37,993 nt of DNA from Campylobacterales bacterium. GTDB lineage: Bacteria; Campylobacterota; Campylobacteria; Campylobacterales; Sulfurimonadaceae. Every line of letters begins with the position of its first letter. Position 1 is the stretch's first letter. A program made the position numbers and the translations under genes. The stretch is taken from assembly GCA_024277445.1 (NCBI GenBank), contig JAJRVE010000120.1, positions 1 to 37,993 of the forward strand. Direction: 5' to 3'. Positions 8,756-16,434 of this stretch are shown piece after piece. The notes under the pieces are model-generated. The model was given only the letters and a program-made list of their open reading frames with translations, did no database searches and was not told the DNA's origin.

Positions 8756-9127
8756 TTAATACTCTTCTTCACCTTTGAGCTCTTCTTCGATAGCATCTAT
8801 AAGATCATCGGCATTAATATCACCACTCTCTTCCATGATGATAATCTTGTCTTTACTAAAGGTGATGGTCGCACTAGCACTGTCGTCGCCATCAGCACGT
8901 TCAGCAATAATAGCATTGGACTTAAACTCGATCATCTTTAAGCCTTGCGCCTCTCCCGCTTTCATAATCGCTTCGTGAAGTTTTTTGTTGGTTGTGTGAC
9001 CTTCAAGACGAAGTTCTGTTCCACCACTCATGGATTCATCAGCTGTTTGGGTGTTACCACCGCCACATCCTGTTATGAGTAGTAGTGTTACGGCCGTTAC
9101 CATGGTTAATTTGATCATTTTTTGCAT
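8756..9127 (-). CDS. Small lipoprotein of unknown function
   Basis: 123 residues. The N-terminus has a basic start, a hydrophobic stretch and the lipobox L-I-T-G-C, followed by GGG, so it should be lipidated and anchored in a membrane. The mature part is acidic (ESGDINADDLIDAIEEELKGEEEY at the end) and predicted as a small alpha/beta fold. AGAGG lies 5 nt before ATG 9127; ATG 9118 is an alternative. It is convergent with thiI and divergent from the next gene. No family is recognised. Confidence 0.75.
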   Translation of the reverse strand: MQKMIKLTMVTAVTLLLITGCGGGNTQTADESMSGGTELRLEGHTTNKKLHEAIMKAGEAQGLKMIEFKSNAIIAERADGDDSASATITFSKDKIIIMEESGDINADDLIDAIEEELKGEEEY

Positions 9128-9176
9128 TTTTTCCTCTTTTCTTGACTTTTGTCATTACGATAAAAACGTTCAATGA

Positions 9177-9182
9177 TATAAT
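9177..9182 (+). promoter_or_regulatory. Candidate -10 box for the small membrane protein/Sel1 pair
   Basis: TATAAT lies 70 nt upstream of the ATG at 9253, in the divergent spacer after the lipoprotein gene. If used, the leader would contain the FNR-like box at 9201-9214 and the hairpin at 9213-9234. Confidence 0.4.
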
Positions 9183-9200
9183 AATCCCAATCAAATAGAT

Positions 9201-9214
9201 TTGATATACCTCAA
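9201..9214 (+). promoter_or_regulatory. Weak FNR/DNR-like box
   Basis: TTGATATACCTCAA keeps TTGA-N6-TCAA but breaks the inner pair (ATCAA expected, CTCAA seen). It lies only 38 nt before the start codon, so a class II start point would fall at the ATG. If real it more likely acts by repression, since it sits downstream of a TATAAT. Low confidence. Confidence 0.25.
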
Positions 9215-9234
9215 GGGCATCTCTAAAAGCCCTT
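9213..9234 (+). promoter_or_regulatory. Leader hairpin
   Basis: AAGGGC (9213-9218) pairs perfectly with GCCCTT (9229-9234) around a 10-nt loop, about 19 nt upstream of ATG 9253. It overlaps the end of the FNR-like box. It is too short to assign a function. Confidence 0.35.
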
Positions 9235-9252
9235 AATACTAAGTGAGTAGAG

Positions 9253-9456
9253 ATGACAACACTTGACCTTGTAATGATCTTAGTCTACACCTTTCCGATG
9301 TTTCTTTTTGCAGTTGCTCCCGCGTTAAAGTTGGGTGATTACTTAGAAGCGCATTATGGACTTTCCGAGAAGAACAAACGTGTAGTGATGGTCAGTGGTA
9401 CCATTGTTGTCGCGTTGAGTTTAGCAACCTTTTTACAGTTTGCACATATCTACTAG
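9253..9456 (+). CDS. Small two-TM membrane protein
   Basis: 67 residues with two hydrophobic segments (about 5-25 and 46-62) joined by a charged loop (LGDYLEAHYGLSEKNKRVV). The hairpin topology is typical of small inner-membrane proteins; no family is recognised. The Sel1-repeat gene starts 11 nt after its stop, and the AGGAG for that gene overlaps this stop, so the two are an operon. Confidence 0.65.
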   Translation: MTTLDLVMILVYTFPMFLFAVAPALKLGDYLEAHYGLSEKNKRVVMVSGTIVVALSLATFLQFAHIY

Positions 9457-9467
9457 GAGTATGGCGG

Positions 9468-10157
9468 ATGCGATTATTAGTAATTTTGAGTTTTGTGACG
9501 ATGATGTTGTTTGGTGCTTCTTTAGATGAAGCACTTAGTGCGTTTAAAAGTAAGCAGTACGAAAAAGCCTTTACACTTTATGAAGTAGAGGCAAAAAAAG
9601 AGGATACCAAAGCACAACGTGCCTTGAGTTACCTCTACTTTAATGGTCTTGGTGTTGAACAAAACAAGGAAAGAGGCTTTTACTGGCTGAACAAGGCTGC
9701 TTACAACTTAGATACGGTGGCTGAGTATGACCTAGGTATGTTTTACCTGCGTGGTACCTACACTAAGCCAAAATTAGACAAGGCGCTCTTCTGGTTGCAA
9801 CGTGCAGCCGATCTGAACCATCCACAAGCCCAATACAACCTCGCCTTGATGTACTACAGTGGTGATGGAACTGATATTAATACGACGAAGGCTGTTATCT
9901 ATCTTGAAAAAGCGGCTGAAAACGATGATGCTAAGGCACAAGCAGTACTTGGACGTATCTACATGCAGCAGATGCAGTTTGACAAGGCACTTCCTTGGCT
10001 CAAACAGTATGCGAAAAGTGGTGATGTTGAAGCGGCTTACTTGGTCGCCGAGATCTACTGTTCTAAGGGTGAGGGTACTAAGGCTACACCTTGGTTAGAT
10101 CAGGCTATAAAGGGTGGCTATGAGAAGGCTAGGGAATTAAAGAAGAGTTGTCCATAA
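9468..10157 (+). CDS. Secreted Sel1-repeat protein
   Basis: 229 residues. A short hydrophobic start (MRLLVILSFVTMMLFGA) is a probable signal peptide. The rest is tandem ~36-residue Sel1-like repeats with A-x-x-x-L-(G/A)-x-x-Y and A-x-x-W-(L/F)-x-x-A-A signatures, for example AEYDLGMFYLRG, AQYNLALMYYSGDG and AQAVLGRIYM. A C-terminal cysteine and an internal IYCSKGEG could form a disulfide, as in Helicobacter cysteine-rich Sel1 proteins. Likely a periplasmic protein-protein scaffold; partner unknown. Confidence 0.82.
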   Translation: MRLLVILSFVTMMLFGASLDEALSAFKSKQYEKAFTLYEVEAKKEDTKAQRALSYLYFNGLGVEQNKERGFYWLNKAAYNLDTVAEYDLGMFYLRGTYTKPKLDKALFWLQRAADLNHPQAQYNLALMYYSGDGTDINTTKAVIYLEKAAENDDAKAQAVLGRIYMQQMQFDKALPWLKQYAKSGDVEAAYLVAEIYCSKGEGTKATPWLDQAIKGGYEKARELKKSCP

Positions 10158-10241
10158 CTTATGCGTGTTAGGTGCAGATAAATCAGCACTTTTGATATGC
10201 GTGATGGAACCGCTGACTCGTCTGTGGCTAAGTAAATTAGC

Positions 10242-10976
10242 TTACTGCTTGAACCAGTTGAGTTGTTGACGTAGTTCCACAACCTTGCCAACAACAATGA
10301 GTGCTGGAGTAGGGATGCCCTCTGCTTTTTTGGTAATGTCTGAGAGTGTACCTATGACCACTTTTTGATCTACGGTAGTTCCTTTAGAGATAACTGCACA
10401 TGGGTAATCTGCAGGTTTACCGATCTCGATAAGCTTTTCACTGATCATTGGCAGGTTGTGTAGACCCATTAAAAAGATAATCGTATCATCGGTCTTAAAG
10501 TTGTTCCAAGGGATCTGCGAGGTTGTTTTGTTCGGAGACTCATGGCCTGTTACTACACGAAAAGAGACCGCCACACCACGATGGGTGACGGGGATACCCG
10601 CGTAAGCAGGTGCGCTAATAGCAGAGGTAATACCAGGGATGATCTCAAACTTTATATCTCGTTCAAAAAGGTAGGCTGCTTCTTCGCCACCACGACCAAA
10701 CACAAAAGGATCACCACCTTTAAGACGAACCACATTGTCATGCTTTAGGGCGTTTTGGTAGATGGTCTCGTTGATCTCATCTTGGGGCATGATGTGTCTA
10801 CCATCTTCTTTACCGACATAGACAAACTCACAACCACTCTTTGCTTCTTTAAGGATGTCTGGGTTTGCTAAACGGTCATAGATGATGACATCTGCCTCTT
10901 TGACCACGCGAAACGCCTTCATTGTTAACAGTTCCATGTCGCCTGGACCAGCGCCAGTAAGATAGACTTTACCCAT
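10242..10976 (-). CDS. cobA: Uroporphyrinogen-III C-methyltransferase (SUMT; NirE/CobA)
   Basis: 244 residues. The family start GKVYLTGAGPGDMELLT, the block VVRLKGGDPFVFGRGGEEA and PGITSAISAPAYAGIPVTHRG are hallmark SUMT motifs. The enzyme methylates uroporphyrinogen III twice with SAM to give precorrin-2, the branch point to siroheme, cobalamin and heme d1. It is last in the cytochrome-nirJ-nirF series on the minus strand, so NirE is its likely role here, but it could also serve the siroheme enzyme at 20663-22576. CAAGGGAAA precedes the start. A 100-nt gap separates it from nirF. Confidence 0.9.
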   Translation of the reverse strand: MGKVYLTGAGPGDMELLTMKAFRVVKEADVIIYDRLANPDILKEAKSGCEFVYVGKEDGRHIMPQDEINETIYQNALKHDNVVRLKGGDPFVFGRGGEEAAYLFERDIKFEIIPGITSAISAPAYAGIPVTHRGVAVSFRVVTGHESPNKTTSQIPWNNFKTDDTIIFLMGLHNLPMISEKLIEIGKPADYPCAVISKGTTVDQKVVIGTLSDITKKAEGIPTPALIVVGKVVELRQQLNWFKQ

Positions 10977-11077
10977 AATATTTCCCTTGGTGTAGCTTCT
11001 TTTTAAAGTGTATTAGTGTACTTGAATTTTCTATATGAACTTCTTGACCTATGTCTATAAAACAGACAAAAAGAGCG

Positions 11078-12214
11078 TCACTTCGCCTCTTCGTAGAGAA
11101 AGATACCTGATGGTTTTTGTATTTGAAAGATCTCACGAGAGAGGTACCACTCTTTTGTGTTGATGACAGCGACTTTGTTGGTGTCATTAACCGAGACATA
11201 AAGGTTCGGGCGTACTTCTGACCATCGGACGTGGAGTACTTTACCATCAAATTCAAAACGCTTAATGATCTTCAGTGTTTTTGTGTCGATGATCTGGATG
11301 ACAGGAAACTTCTTACCACTAAAGGTGACGGCTAAGTACTTCTTGTCAGGTGAGAGTGCTGTAAAGACAGGTAAACCCTCAGTATCGATCTTCTGTACAA
11401 ACTTAAAGTCAGGCGTATAGACGAGAACCTTGTTGTTTCCAACGGCAGGGATAAAGACGTAACCGCCACCGATGCTCCAAAAACCAAAGTGAGGGACTTT
11501 AAGAACGGGTTTTCTATCTTCTAACAAGATATTGATCTTGGTGTACTTCATGGTGTCTAAGTTGACAACACCAAAGAAGTCGCTTTTGAAAAAGCCGGTG
11601 ATGAAGTTGTTATCTTTAATCATGGCATCAAAGGGCATAACCCCAACATCTTCAAACTCTTTATAGATAACAAACTTTGGCAAGCCCTTACAGTAGTTAG
11701 TGTCTTTTAAAACAGTGATCTTATCGTTGTCCATTTGTGAGAAGATAAGGTACTCTTTATAGGTCTTAATACCGACATTTTTTGAACCCGTTTCAAACGA
11801 CTGGAGTGGGTTTAGGTCTCTGTCTAAGATGTCAACACTCTTTTTAGCATAGTTGGCTACTGCCAAAAAGTTTTTAGTGATGGTAAAACCAATAGCACTG
11901 TCACTGGTCTTGTGCTCTTTAACAATAACCTCTTTTTCAGGATCAAACTTCACTACCCAACCATCACGACTGATGACATAACCATCTTTACCATCAAACT
12001 TCACCACACCGTGGTTCATGTTGTGCATACCTTTGATATGCCCTTTTGGTAGACCGTTTTCGATGACGGCGAGTGAACTGCTCTCACGTTCAACAACAAA
12101 GATCTTTTCATTGGTGTTGAGTGTTGAGAGTATAGGGTTGAGTTGTTGTGCCTGTGCACTCATAAATCCTGCACCGAGTAAGACAGTGCTTAGTAGTAGT
12201 TTTTTTAACATCAT
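11078..12214 (-). CDS. nirF: NirF-like heme d1 biosynthesis protein (cytochrome d1-type beta-propeller)
   Basis: 378 residues beginning with a signal peptide (LLLSTVLLGAGFMSAQA). The mature protein is a beta-propeller with repeated strands (IFVVERESSSLAVIENG, YVISRDGWVVKFDPE, LSPDKKYLAVTFSGKK, HVRWSEVRPNLYVSVND) that resemble the d1 domain of NirS, but there is no CxxCH c-heme site. That combination is NirF, which acts periplasmically in late heme d1 assembly. The start overlaps the nirJ stop (TAATG), so they are translationally coupled. NirN is the main alternative but carries a c-heme domain. Confidence 0.85.
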   Translation of the reverse strand: MMLKKLLLSTVLLGAGFMSAQAQQLNPILSTLNTNEKIFVVERESSSLAVIENGLPKGHIKGMHNMNHGVVKFDGKDGYVISRDGWVVKFDPEKEVIVKEHKTSDSAIGFTITKNFLAVANYAKKSVDILDRDLNPLQSFETGSKNVGIKTYKEYLIFSQMDNDKITVLKDTNYCKGLPKFVIYKEFEDVGVMPFDAMIKDNNFITGFFKSDFFGVVNLDTMKYTKINILLEDRKPVLKVPHFGFWSIGGGYVFIPAVGNNKVLVYTPDFKFVQKIDTEGLPVFTALSPDKKYLAVTFSGKKFPVIQIIDTKTLKIIKRFEFDGKVLHVRWSEVRPNLYVSVNDTNKVAVINTKEWYLSREIFQIQKPSGIFLYEEAK

Positions 12215-13332
12215 TATCTCTTTCTCTCTTGTTCAGTTAAGTAACACGATGGATCTTCACTCCATAGGTCTCCGGTGATAGCGTAAGCACGCGCACGTGA
12301 ACCACCATTACAGATGTCAAGTTGCTCGCAGGTTGCACAGATACCGCTGATCTGTTTACGTGGATGGATACGTAACTGGTCCAGAAGCTCTACCCCTTGC
12401 CAAACCTCACCAAAGTCTTGTTCTATGATATTACCAACAGTAAGCGGGAAGAAAGGATCAGGACGAACGTCACCTTCTGAGTTAATGTTAAGCAGTTTAC
12501 GACCAGCACTGTTACCACCCCAGGTCACAAGACGTTTTCGCATGGTCTCTTGGAGTTCAGGGTACTTTTCACTAAAGCGGTTCAAGAACATCACGGCATC
12601 CATCTCCATGTTCCCCGTAACGATCTCGATATCACGACCACTCTCATAATACTCAAAGGCTTTGTCCAAAATAAACGCTACCGCTTTACGACGCTGCTCT
12701 TTAGTAAGGTCCATCTTGAGGTTGTCTAACCCACGACCTGAGTAGACAAGGTGTGAGATGTAGATCTTAGGGATGTTCTCTTTTTCAACAAGATCAAAGA
12801 TGTACTCTAATGAGTTGATGGTGTCTTTAGTCATGGTGAAACGTATGCCCACCTTAGCACCCGTAGAGTTAGCAAGTTTAACGGCCTTCAGGGTCTCTTT
12901 AAAAGCGCCTTTGAGTCCACGGAAGTAGTCATGAGTAGGTTCATCACCATCGATACTGATACCGACGTAGTTGAAGGTGTCAACGATGTGTTGAACATTG
13001 CCCTTGGTGAAGTAGAGACCATTGCTAGAGAGATACGTGACGATGCCGTTATCCTTACAAAAGTCAGCGATCTCAAACAGATCTTTTCGCGTGAGAGGCT
13101 CTCCACCTGAGAAGATAATGAACTTTACGCCGTTGGCTTTCATCTCCAAGATGGTTTTTTTGATCTGTTCGGTTGTCAGTGTGTCGACTTCATCGAGGGT
13201 TGACTTAGAGTAACAGTGCAGGCAAGAGAGGTTACAGCGGTTAGTGAAGTTCCAGATAGCGATGGCACCATCGAGTATGCGTTCGGGCTTGTTTTCAACG
13301 ACGGATGCGATGAGGTTTGTGAGTCTAAACAT
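12214..13332 (-). CDS. nirJ: NirJ-like radical SAM enzyme for heme d1 synthesis
   Basis: 372 residues. The radical SAM cluster site is N-R-C-N-L-S-C-L-H-C-Y near residues 32-42, then FSGGEPL, and a C-terminal cysteine-rich auxiliary site (GICATCEQLDICNGG...DPSCY) as in SPASM/twitch proteins. NirJ removes the propionate side chains of the heme d1 precursor. It is coupled by TAATG overlaps to the cytochrome upstream and to nirF downstream, and AAAGGGAAAA precedes the start. The d1 context makes NirJ much more likely than the related AhbC/AhbD. Confidence 0.88.
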   Translation of the reverse strand: MFRLTNLIASVVENKPERILDGAIAIWNFTNRCNLSCLHCYSKSTLDEVDTLTTEQIKKTILEMKANGVKFIIFSGGEPLTRKDLFEIADFCKDNGIVTYLSSNGLYFTKGNVQHIVDTFNYVGISIDGDEPTHDYFRGLKGAFKETLKAVKLANSTGAKVGIRFTMTKDTINSLEYIFDLVEKENIPKIYISHLVYSGRGLDNLKMDLTKEQRRKAVAFILDKAFEYYESGRDIEIVTGNMEMDAVMFLNRFSEKYPELQETMRKRLVTWGGNSAGRKLLNINSEGDVRPDPFFPLTVGNIIEQDFGEVWQGVELLDQLRIHPRKQISGICATCEQLDICNGGSRARAYAITGDLWSEDPSCYLTEQERKR

Positions 13333-13640
13333 TATTTTTTCCCTTTGAAGGTGAGGATATAGTCTGAGATGAGGTTGAGTTCTTGGTCGTTAAGATGAAA
13401 CTGTGTCATAGCGGTACGTCGGTATCCAAAGGCTTTATACATAGACTCTGGTGAGATGATATAGGCTTGGATCTCTTGTTTGCTACGTTTAGAGGCTATC
13501 TCATTAAAAGGCGGTCCAAAGGCTTCGGCTGTTTGGTGATGACATCCCCAACAATAGGTCTCAAAGACCTCTTTACCACTGCTTGGTTGCGCTAGTAAAG
13601 TTGTTGTCCATAAAAGTGTTAGCAAGAGTGCTTTGTTCAT
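13332..13640 (-). CDS. Small periplasmic mono-heme cytochrome c (NirC/NirM-like)
   Basis: 102 residues with a signal peptide (MNKALLLTLLWTTTLLAQ). One c-heme site, C-W-G-C-H-H, lies around residues 30-35, and a methionine in RRTAMTQFHL is a candidate axial ligand. The C-terminus NLISDYILTFKGKK is a typical class I helix. As first gene of the cytochrome-nirJ-nirF-nirE transcript it probably supplies electrons in heme d1 assembly (NirC-like) or to NirS (NirM-like); sequence alone does not decide. An FNR-type box lies 90 nt upstream. Confidence 0.8.
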   Translation of the reverse strand: MNKALLLTLLWTTTLLAQPSSGKEVFETYCWGCHHQTAEAFGPPFNEIASKRSKQEIQAYIISPESMYKAFGYRRTAMTQFHLNDQELNLISDYILTFKGKK

Positions 13641-13701
13641 CTTTTTTCTTTTTGTTTATCTTATCTTGTAGGTCATACAAGACAGCTGATATCTGTGTAT
13701 T

Positions 13702-13743
13702 ATGGTATGGCAATTTTGGGTAAAAGGGGTTGATGAATATCAA
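13702..13743 (-). promoter_or_regulatory. FNR/DNR-type class II promoter of the cytochrome-nirJFE operon
   Basis: A perfect TTGAT-N4-ATCAA palindrome occupies 13730-13743. On the minus strand it is followed after exactly 22 nt by TACCAT (13707-13702, 4/6 match to TATAAT), placing the box centre at -41.5 from a start near 13695. CATAAT, three bases further on, is an alternative -10. The geometry is the same as at two other promoters in the window. Confidence 0.7.
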
Positions 13744-13841
13744 GGGTAGGGGGATAATGAATTATAATAATAGTTTTTTTGGAATTTTTTGTTTTATATG
13801 ATGGTTTTAATTCTCTTGGTTGCATTTTTCCTTTTTACGAT

Positions 13842-13858
13842 GCGGAATTTAGTTCCGC
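13842..13858. repeat. Hairpin at the border of the inverted-repeat element
   Basis: GCGGAA and TTCCGC form a perfect 6-bp stem with a 5-nt TTTAG loop. A second hairpin, GGCGC-TTTA-GCGCT, follows at about 13865-13878. Both lie just outside the left arm of the large inverted repeat. Confidence 0.55.
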
Positions 13859-13888
13859 CCTGTACGGCGCTTTAGCGCTGTGTGGCAC

Positions 13889-14121
13889 TGCCCAAAAAGG
13901 AAACGAAAAAGGCGCCTCTAACGGCTTCGGGGTCGCTAGCTCGCGACTACCTTCATTCCACTTATTGCGTTCCTAAAAATGACAAACTCGCTATTCACTC
14001 AAACAGTGTCGTTTTCTTTACGGAACTTCATTCGTTTCATTCAGCCCTGCAGATGTTAGAGAGAGCTTCAAGTTGTGACGCATTTTATTAATGTGAGAGC
14101 TGCTCGCTCTCATCCCTGCCT
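13889..14121 (+). repeat. Left arm of large imperfect inverted repeat
   Basis: This arm matches the reverse complement of 14217-14455 over most of its length, best in AAAAATG-x-CAAACTCGCT, CTGCAGATGTT, GTGACGCAT and ATCCCTGC. Both arms can be read in the same frame to give related peptides (KN-x-KLA-x-x-S-x-S, LHS-x-x-SALQM). Identity is patchy, so the copies are old. It may belong to a dispersed intergenic repeat family. Confidence 0.6.
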
Positions 14122-14216
14122 ATACACTTTGAAAGTTTTAATTACTATTGTCGTAAAAAATAGTTTAAATTTCGAACTGCTACGACACAACGATAGAACA
14201 ACTGCTGAGCACTTCA

Positions 14217-14455
14217 AGCAGGGATAAAAGCGAGTAGCTTTTACTTTTAAAGATGCGTCACCGCTTGCTCTTCCTTCGAAACATCTGCAGAGCAGAGCGA
14301 AGAGAATGTAACTGCGTTAAAAAAATGGCACTGTCTGAGCTGAAAGCGAGTTTGCCATTTTTAGCAGTGAAGTAAACGAAGCGAAGGAACCCGATAGCTA
14401 TCGGGCTCGAAGCCGTTTCGAGAGCTTTTTTGCTTACTTTTTTTGCGGAGAAAAA
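14217..14455 (-). repeat. Right arm of large imperfect inverted repeat
   Basis: Inverted partner of 13889-14121, separated from it by about 95 bp of AT-rich DNA. It contains the perfect 16-bp palindrome at 14390-14405. It ends roughly 145 bp downstream of the nirS stop, so a transcript continuing past nirS could fold into a very long hairpin. Confidence 0.6.
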
Positions 14456-14599
14456 AAGTATGAGTGTAGTCAAGGATGTTGAAAATATATCATAAAAAAA
14501 GAGTAGAAAATAAGAAATGAAAAGTATGAGAAAAGAGGTGTGTGAAAATTAATTGAAAGAGGTATCAAAGGAGTTTCCTCCTTTGATGAGAACTAGTGC

Positions 14600-16240
14600 T
14601 TATGCACCTGGGATAGTTTGTCTGTGCTCGATAGAGTACGTAAACGTAGGAGTCGTTAAACCCTTGATATACTTAACAAATTTACCAGTCTTAGCTTCGT
14701 AGATACCGATACGTCCAGCATTCCACTCAGAAACCATTGTCCATTTACCATGGTTCGCAGGCTCAGCGTGTAAGATACGTGGTACAAGTACTTTACCATC
14801 TTTATCTTTGACTGTTGGAACACTCCAGCTATAAAGCGTTTTGTGTGTTACAGGATCAGTAATCTTACCTTTTTTCGTACCTACTTCAAGAATACGGTCT
14901 ACTTCAAGAGACTGCTTGTTGATTAGGTAGATCTTGTTCCAGTTCGTTGGTCCACCAAGAACATTGTCTGCCCATAGGAACGGAGTATGCTCAGATGTAC
15001 CGATAAATAGACCACCACCAGCAGTAGGAATCTGACGAATAACATCGAAGTTATCATCCCAAATCGTTACTTGACCAAGGTTCATGTTAACGGTAGCACC
15101 TAGTTGTTGTCCTAGACCTTCGTTGTACCATGAAGAACCCTGACCTGGGTGTGGCTTAGCAGATGGACCTGTATAGATCTTTGTTACAAGTTTTTTCGTC
15201 TTAAAGTCAACAACACCCATAACATCACTACCTTGTGACGCTTGGAAGAGGTAACGACCAATCTCTTTACCTTCGTTCAAGAAACCATCATGAAGGATCT
15301 TACCAATGTTTGGAATATCACCAACAATTGGATAGTTAGGCTTAGAGTAATCTACGATATATACGTGACCTGCATCTTTAAGTGCAAAAGCAATGTATGG
15401 ACCGTATGGTGTGTCATAGATACCAGCAACACGTGAAGAACCAATATCACCATCTACATTGATAACGCTTGTAGTAGGGTAAACTTTAAGTGGCTCAAGT
15501 GTCATTGCGTCCATAAGAATAGCGCCACCTGGTACGTAGTTTCCTGCCATTAGGTATTTACCATCTGGAGAAACGGCTAGACCACGTGAGTCAGAACCAA
15601 CCTGTACTTCAGCAATCTTCTTTTGACCCGGTGTGTTCAGGTCGAACATGGTTACTAGACCTGAACGAGAGATCGAGTACGCATAACGAGGCTGGCGTTT
15701 GTTAGTTACGGTTACGTGAACCGCGAAACCTGCTGGGTGGCGTGAAAGGATCTTACCTGTAGTACCATCGACAAATGTTACACGCTCAGCATCACGCTCT
15801 GTTACGAAACAGATGTCTGTGTTTTTCTTAACATCTACTGCTTGAGGATATTTCTTCATCAGTGCAGTTCTGTCATTTAGGGTTTTCCAGCCAGCAGTTA
15901 CATTCTCAAGTGTAAGCACTTCGACTTTTCTACCTTTAAAGTGCTGTAGATAATCAACCATCTTGTCCGCATCGCCTTTGTTCATCTTGTTGTTAAACGG
16001 AGGCATCGCAGTACCTGCACGACCTTCTAAGATAGTCTCTGCAAGCATATAGGCATTTTTCTTGTCAATAACATTCGGACGTAAGTCAGAACCAACACCA
16101 CCCTCGTGGTTAGGACCGTGACAACCCTGACACTCTTTTTCAAACATCTTCTCAACGTCCATGTTTGACGTACCAGCGTACAGTCCAGTTGAAATTACTG
16201 CTAAGGCAGCAACTGAAGTAATTATTTTATTGATTTTCAT
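14600..16240 (-). CDS. nirS: Cytochrome cd1 nitrite reductase NirS
   Basis: 546 residues, normal for NirS. A signal peptide (about 1-22) precedes the c-heme domain with C37-Q-G-C40-H41 and an axial-type methionine region (GRAGTAMPPFNN). From about residue 110 onward lies the eight-bladed d1-heme propeller (ITDICFVTERDAERVTFVDGTTGKILSRHPAGFAVHVT, DSRGLAVSPDGKYLMAGNY, WYNEGLGQQLGA). Periplasmic reduction of nitrite to NO. It lies between the nor operon and the d1 genes on the same strand. AAAGGAGAAGAG precedes ATG 16240. Unlike its neighbours it has no FNR-type box; its upstream DNA carries other dyads. Confidence 0.96.
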   Translation of the reverse strand: MKINKIITSVAALAVISTGLYAGTSNMDVEKMFEKECQGCHGPNHEGGVGSDLRPNVIDKKNAYMLAETILEGRAGTAMPPFNNKMNKGDADKMVDYLQHFKGRKVEVLTLENVTAGWKTLNDRTALMKKYPQAVDVKKNTDICFVTERDAERVTFVDGTTGKILSRHPAGFAVHVTVTNKRQPRYAYSISRSGLVTMFDLNTPGQKKIAEVQVGSDSRGLAVSPDGKYLMAGNYVPGGAILMDAMTLEPLKVYPTTSVINVDGDIGSSRVAGIYDTPYGPYIAFALKDAGHVYIVDYSKPNYPIVGDIPNIGKILHDGFLNEGKEIGRYLFQASQGSDVMGVVDFKTKKLVTKIYTGPSAKPHPGQGSSWYNEGLGQQLGATVNMNLGQVTIWDDNFDVIRQIPTAGGGLFIGTSEHTPFLWADNVLGGPTNWNKIYLINKQSLEVDRILEVGTKKGKITDPVTHKTLYSWSVPTVKDKDGKVLVPRILHAEPANHGKWTMVSEWNAGRIGIYEAKTGKFVKYIKGLTTPTFTYSIEHRQTIPGA

Positions 16241-16294
16241 CTCTTCTCCTTTGAGATCAATGAGAAAGTAAAGTTACCAACTCATTTAAACGGC

Positions 16295-16324
16295 AATAAA
16301 CACTATTAAAATATAGTATTTATT
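16295..16324 (-). promoter_or_regulatory. AT-rich dyad upstream of nirS
   Basis: A 30-bp near-perfect inverted repeat: AATAAACACTAT and ATAGTATTTATT pair with one mismatch around an AT-rich centre. It lies 55-84 bp before the nirS start. It could be an operator, a leader hairpin or a promoter element. Confidence 0.45.
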
Positions 16325-16333
16325 GTCTACACT

Positions 16334-16392
16334 TAGACCTAAGGTCTATCCTCTGTACAATTATATATTTTTGTACACAAGATAGACCTTAG
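16334..16392 (-). promoter_or_regulatory. Compound dyad around a TATAAT upstream of nirS
   Basis: TAGACC-TAA-GGTCTA (16334-16348) is a perfect 6-bp-arm palindrome. Its right half belongs to a longer perfect 12-bp inverted repeat: CTAAGGTCTATC (16339-16350) with GATAGACCTTAG (16381-16392). On the minus strand a TATAAT (16365-16360) and two TGTACA hexamers lie in the 30-nt interval. This looks like an operator or operator pair around the nirS promoter, bound by a regulator I cannot name. Confidence 0.5.
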
Positions 16393-16405
16393 CCTAACTT
16401 GGAGT

Positions 16406-16424
16406 GGTGTGGGAAACCCACACC
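16406..16424 (-). terminator. Hairpin at the end of the nor operon
   Basis: GGTGTGGG and CCCACACC form a perfect 8-bp GC-rich stem with a 3-nt loop, 10 nt after the stop of the 50-residue ORF. The following minus-strand sequence is not T-rich, so it may be a processing or stability hairpin, or a weak terminator before nirS. Confidence 0.5.
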
Positions 16425-16434
16425 CTTGAAGGTC

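Larger units (their letters stand above)
13744..14599. other. Gene-free spacer between nirS and the nirJFE operon
   Basis: About 850 bp with no convincing gene. It is dominated by two diverged inverted copies of one element (13889-14121 and 14217-14455) plus compact palindromes: GCGGAA/TTCCGC at 13842-13858 and a perfect 16-bp CCCGATAGCTATCGGG at 14390-14405. Short ORFs in the two copies encode related peptides, but these look like repeat content rather than genes. Confidence 0.7.

Noticed and set aside
13882-14473. Two ~70-residue ORFs in the nirS/nirJ spacer as real genes
   Set aside because: They are the two arms of an inverted repeat, lack ribosome binding sites and domain signals, and contain dense palindromes. 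Kept as repeats.
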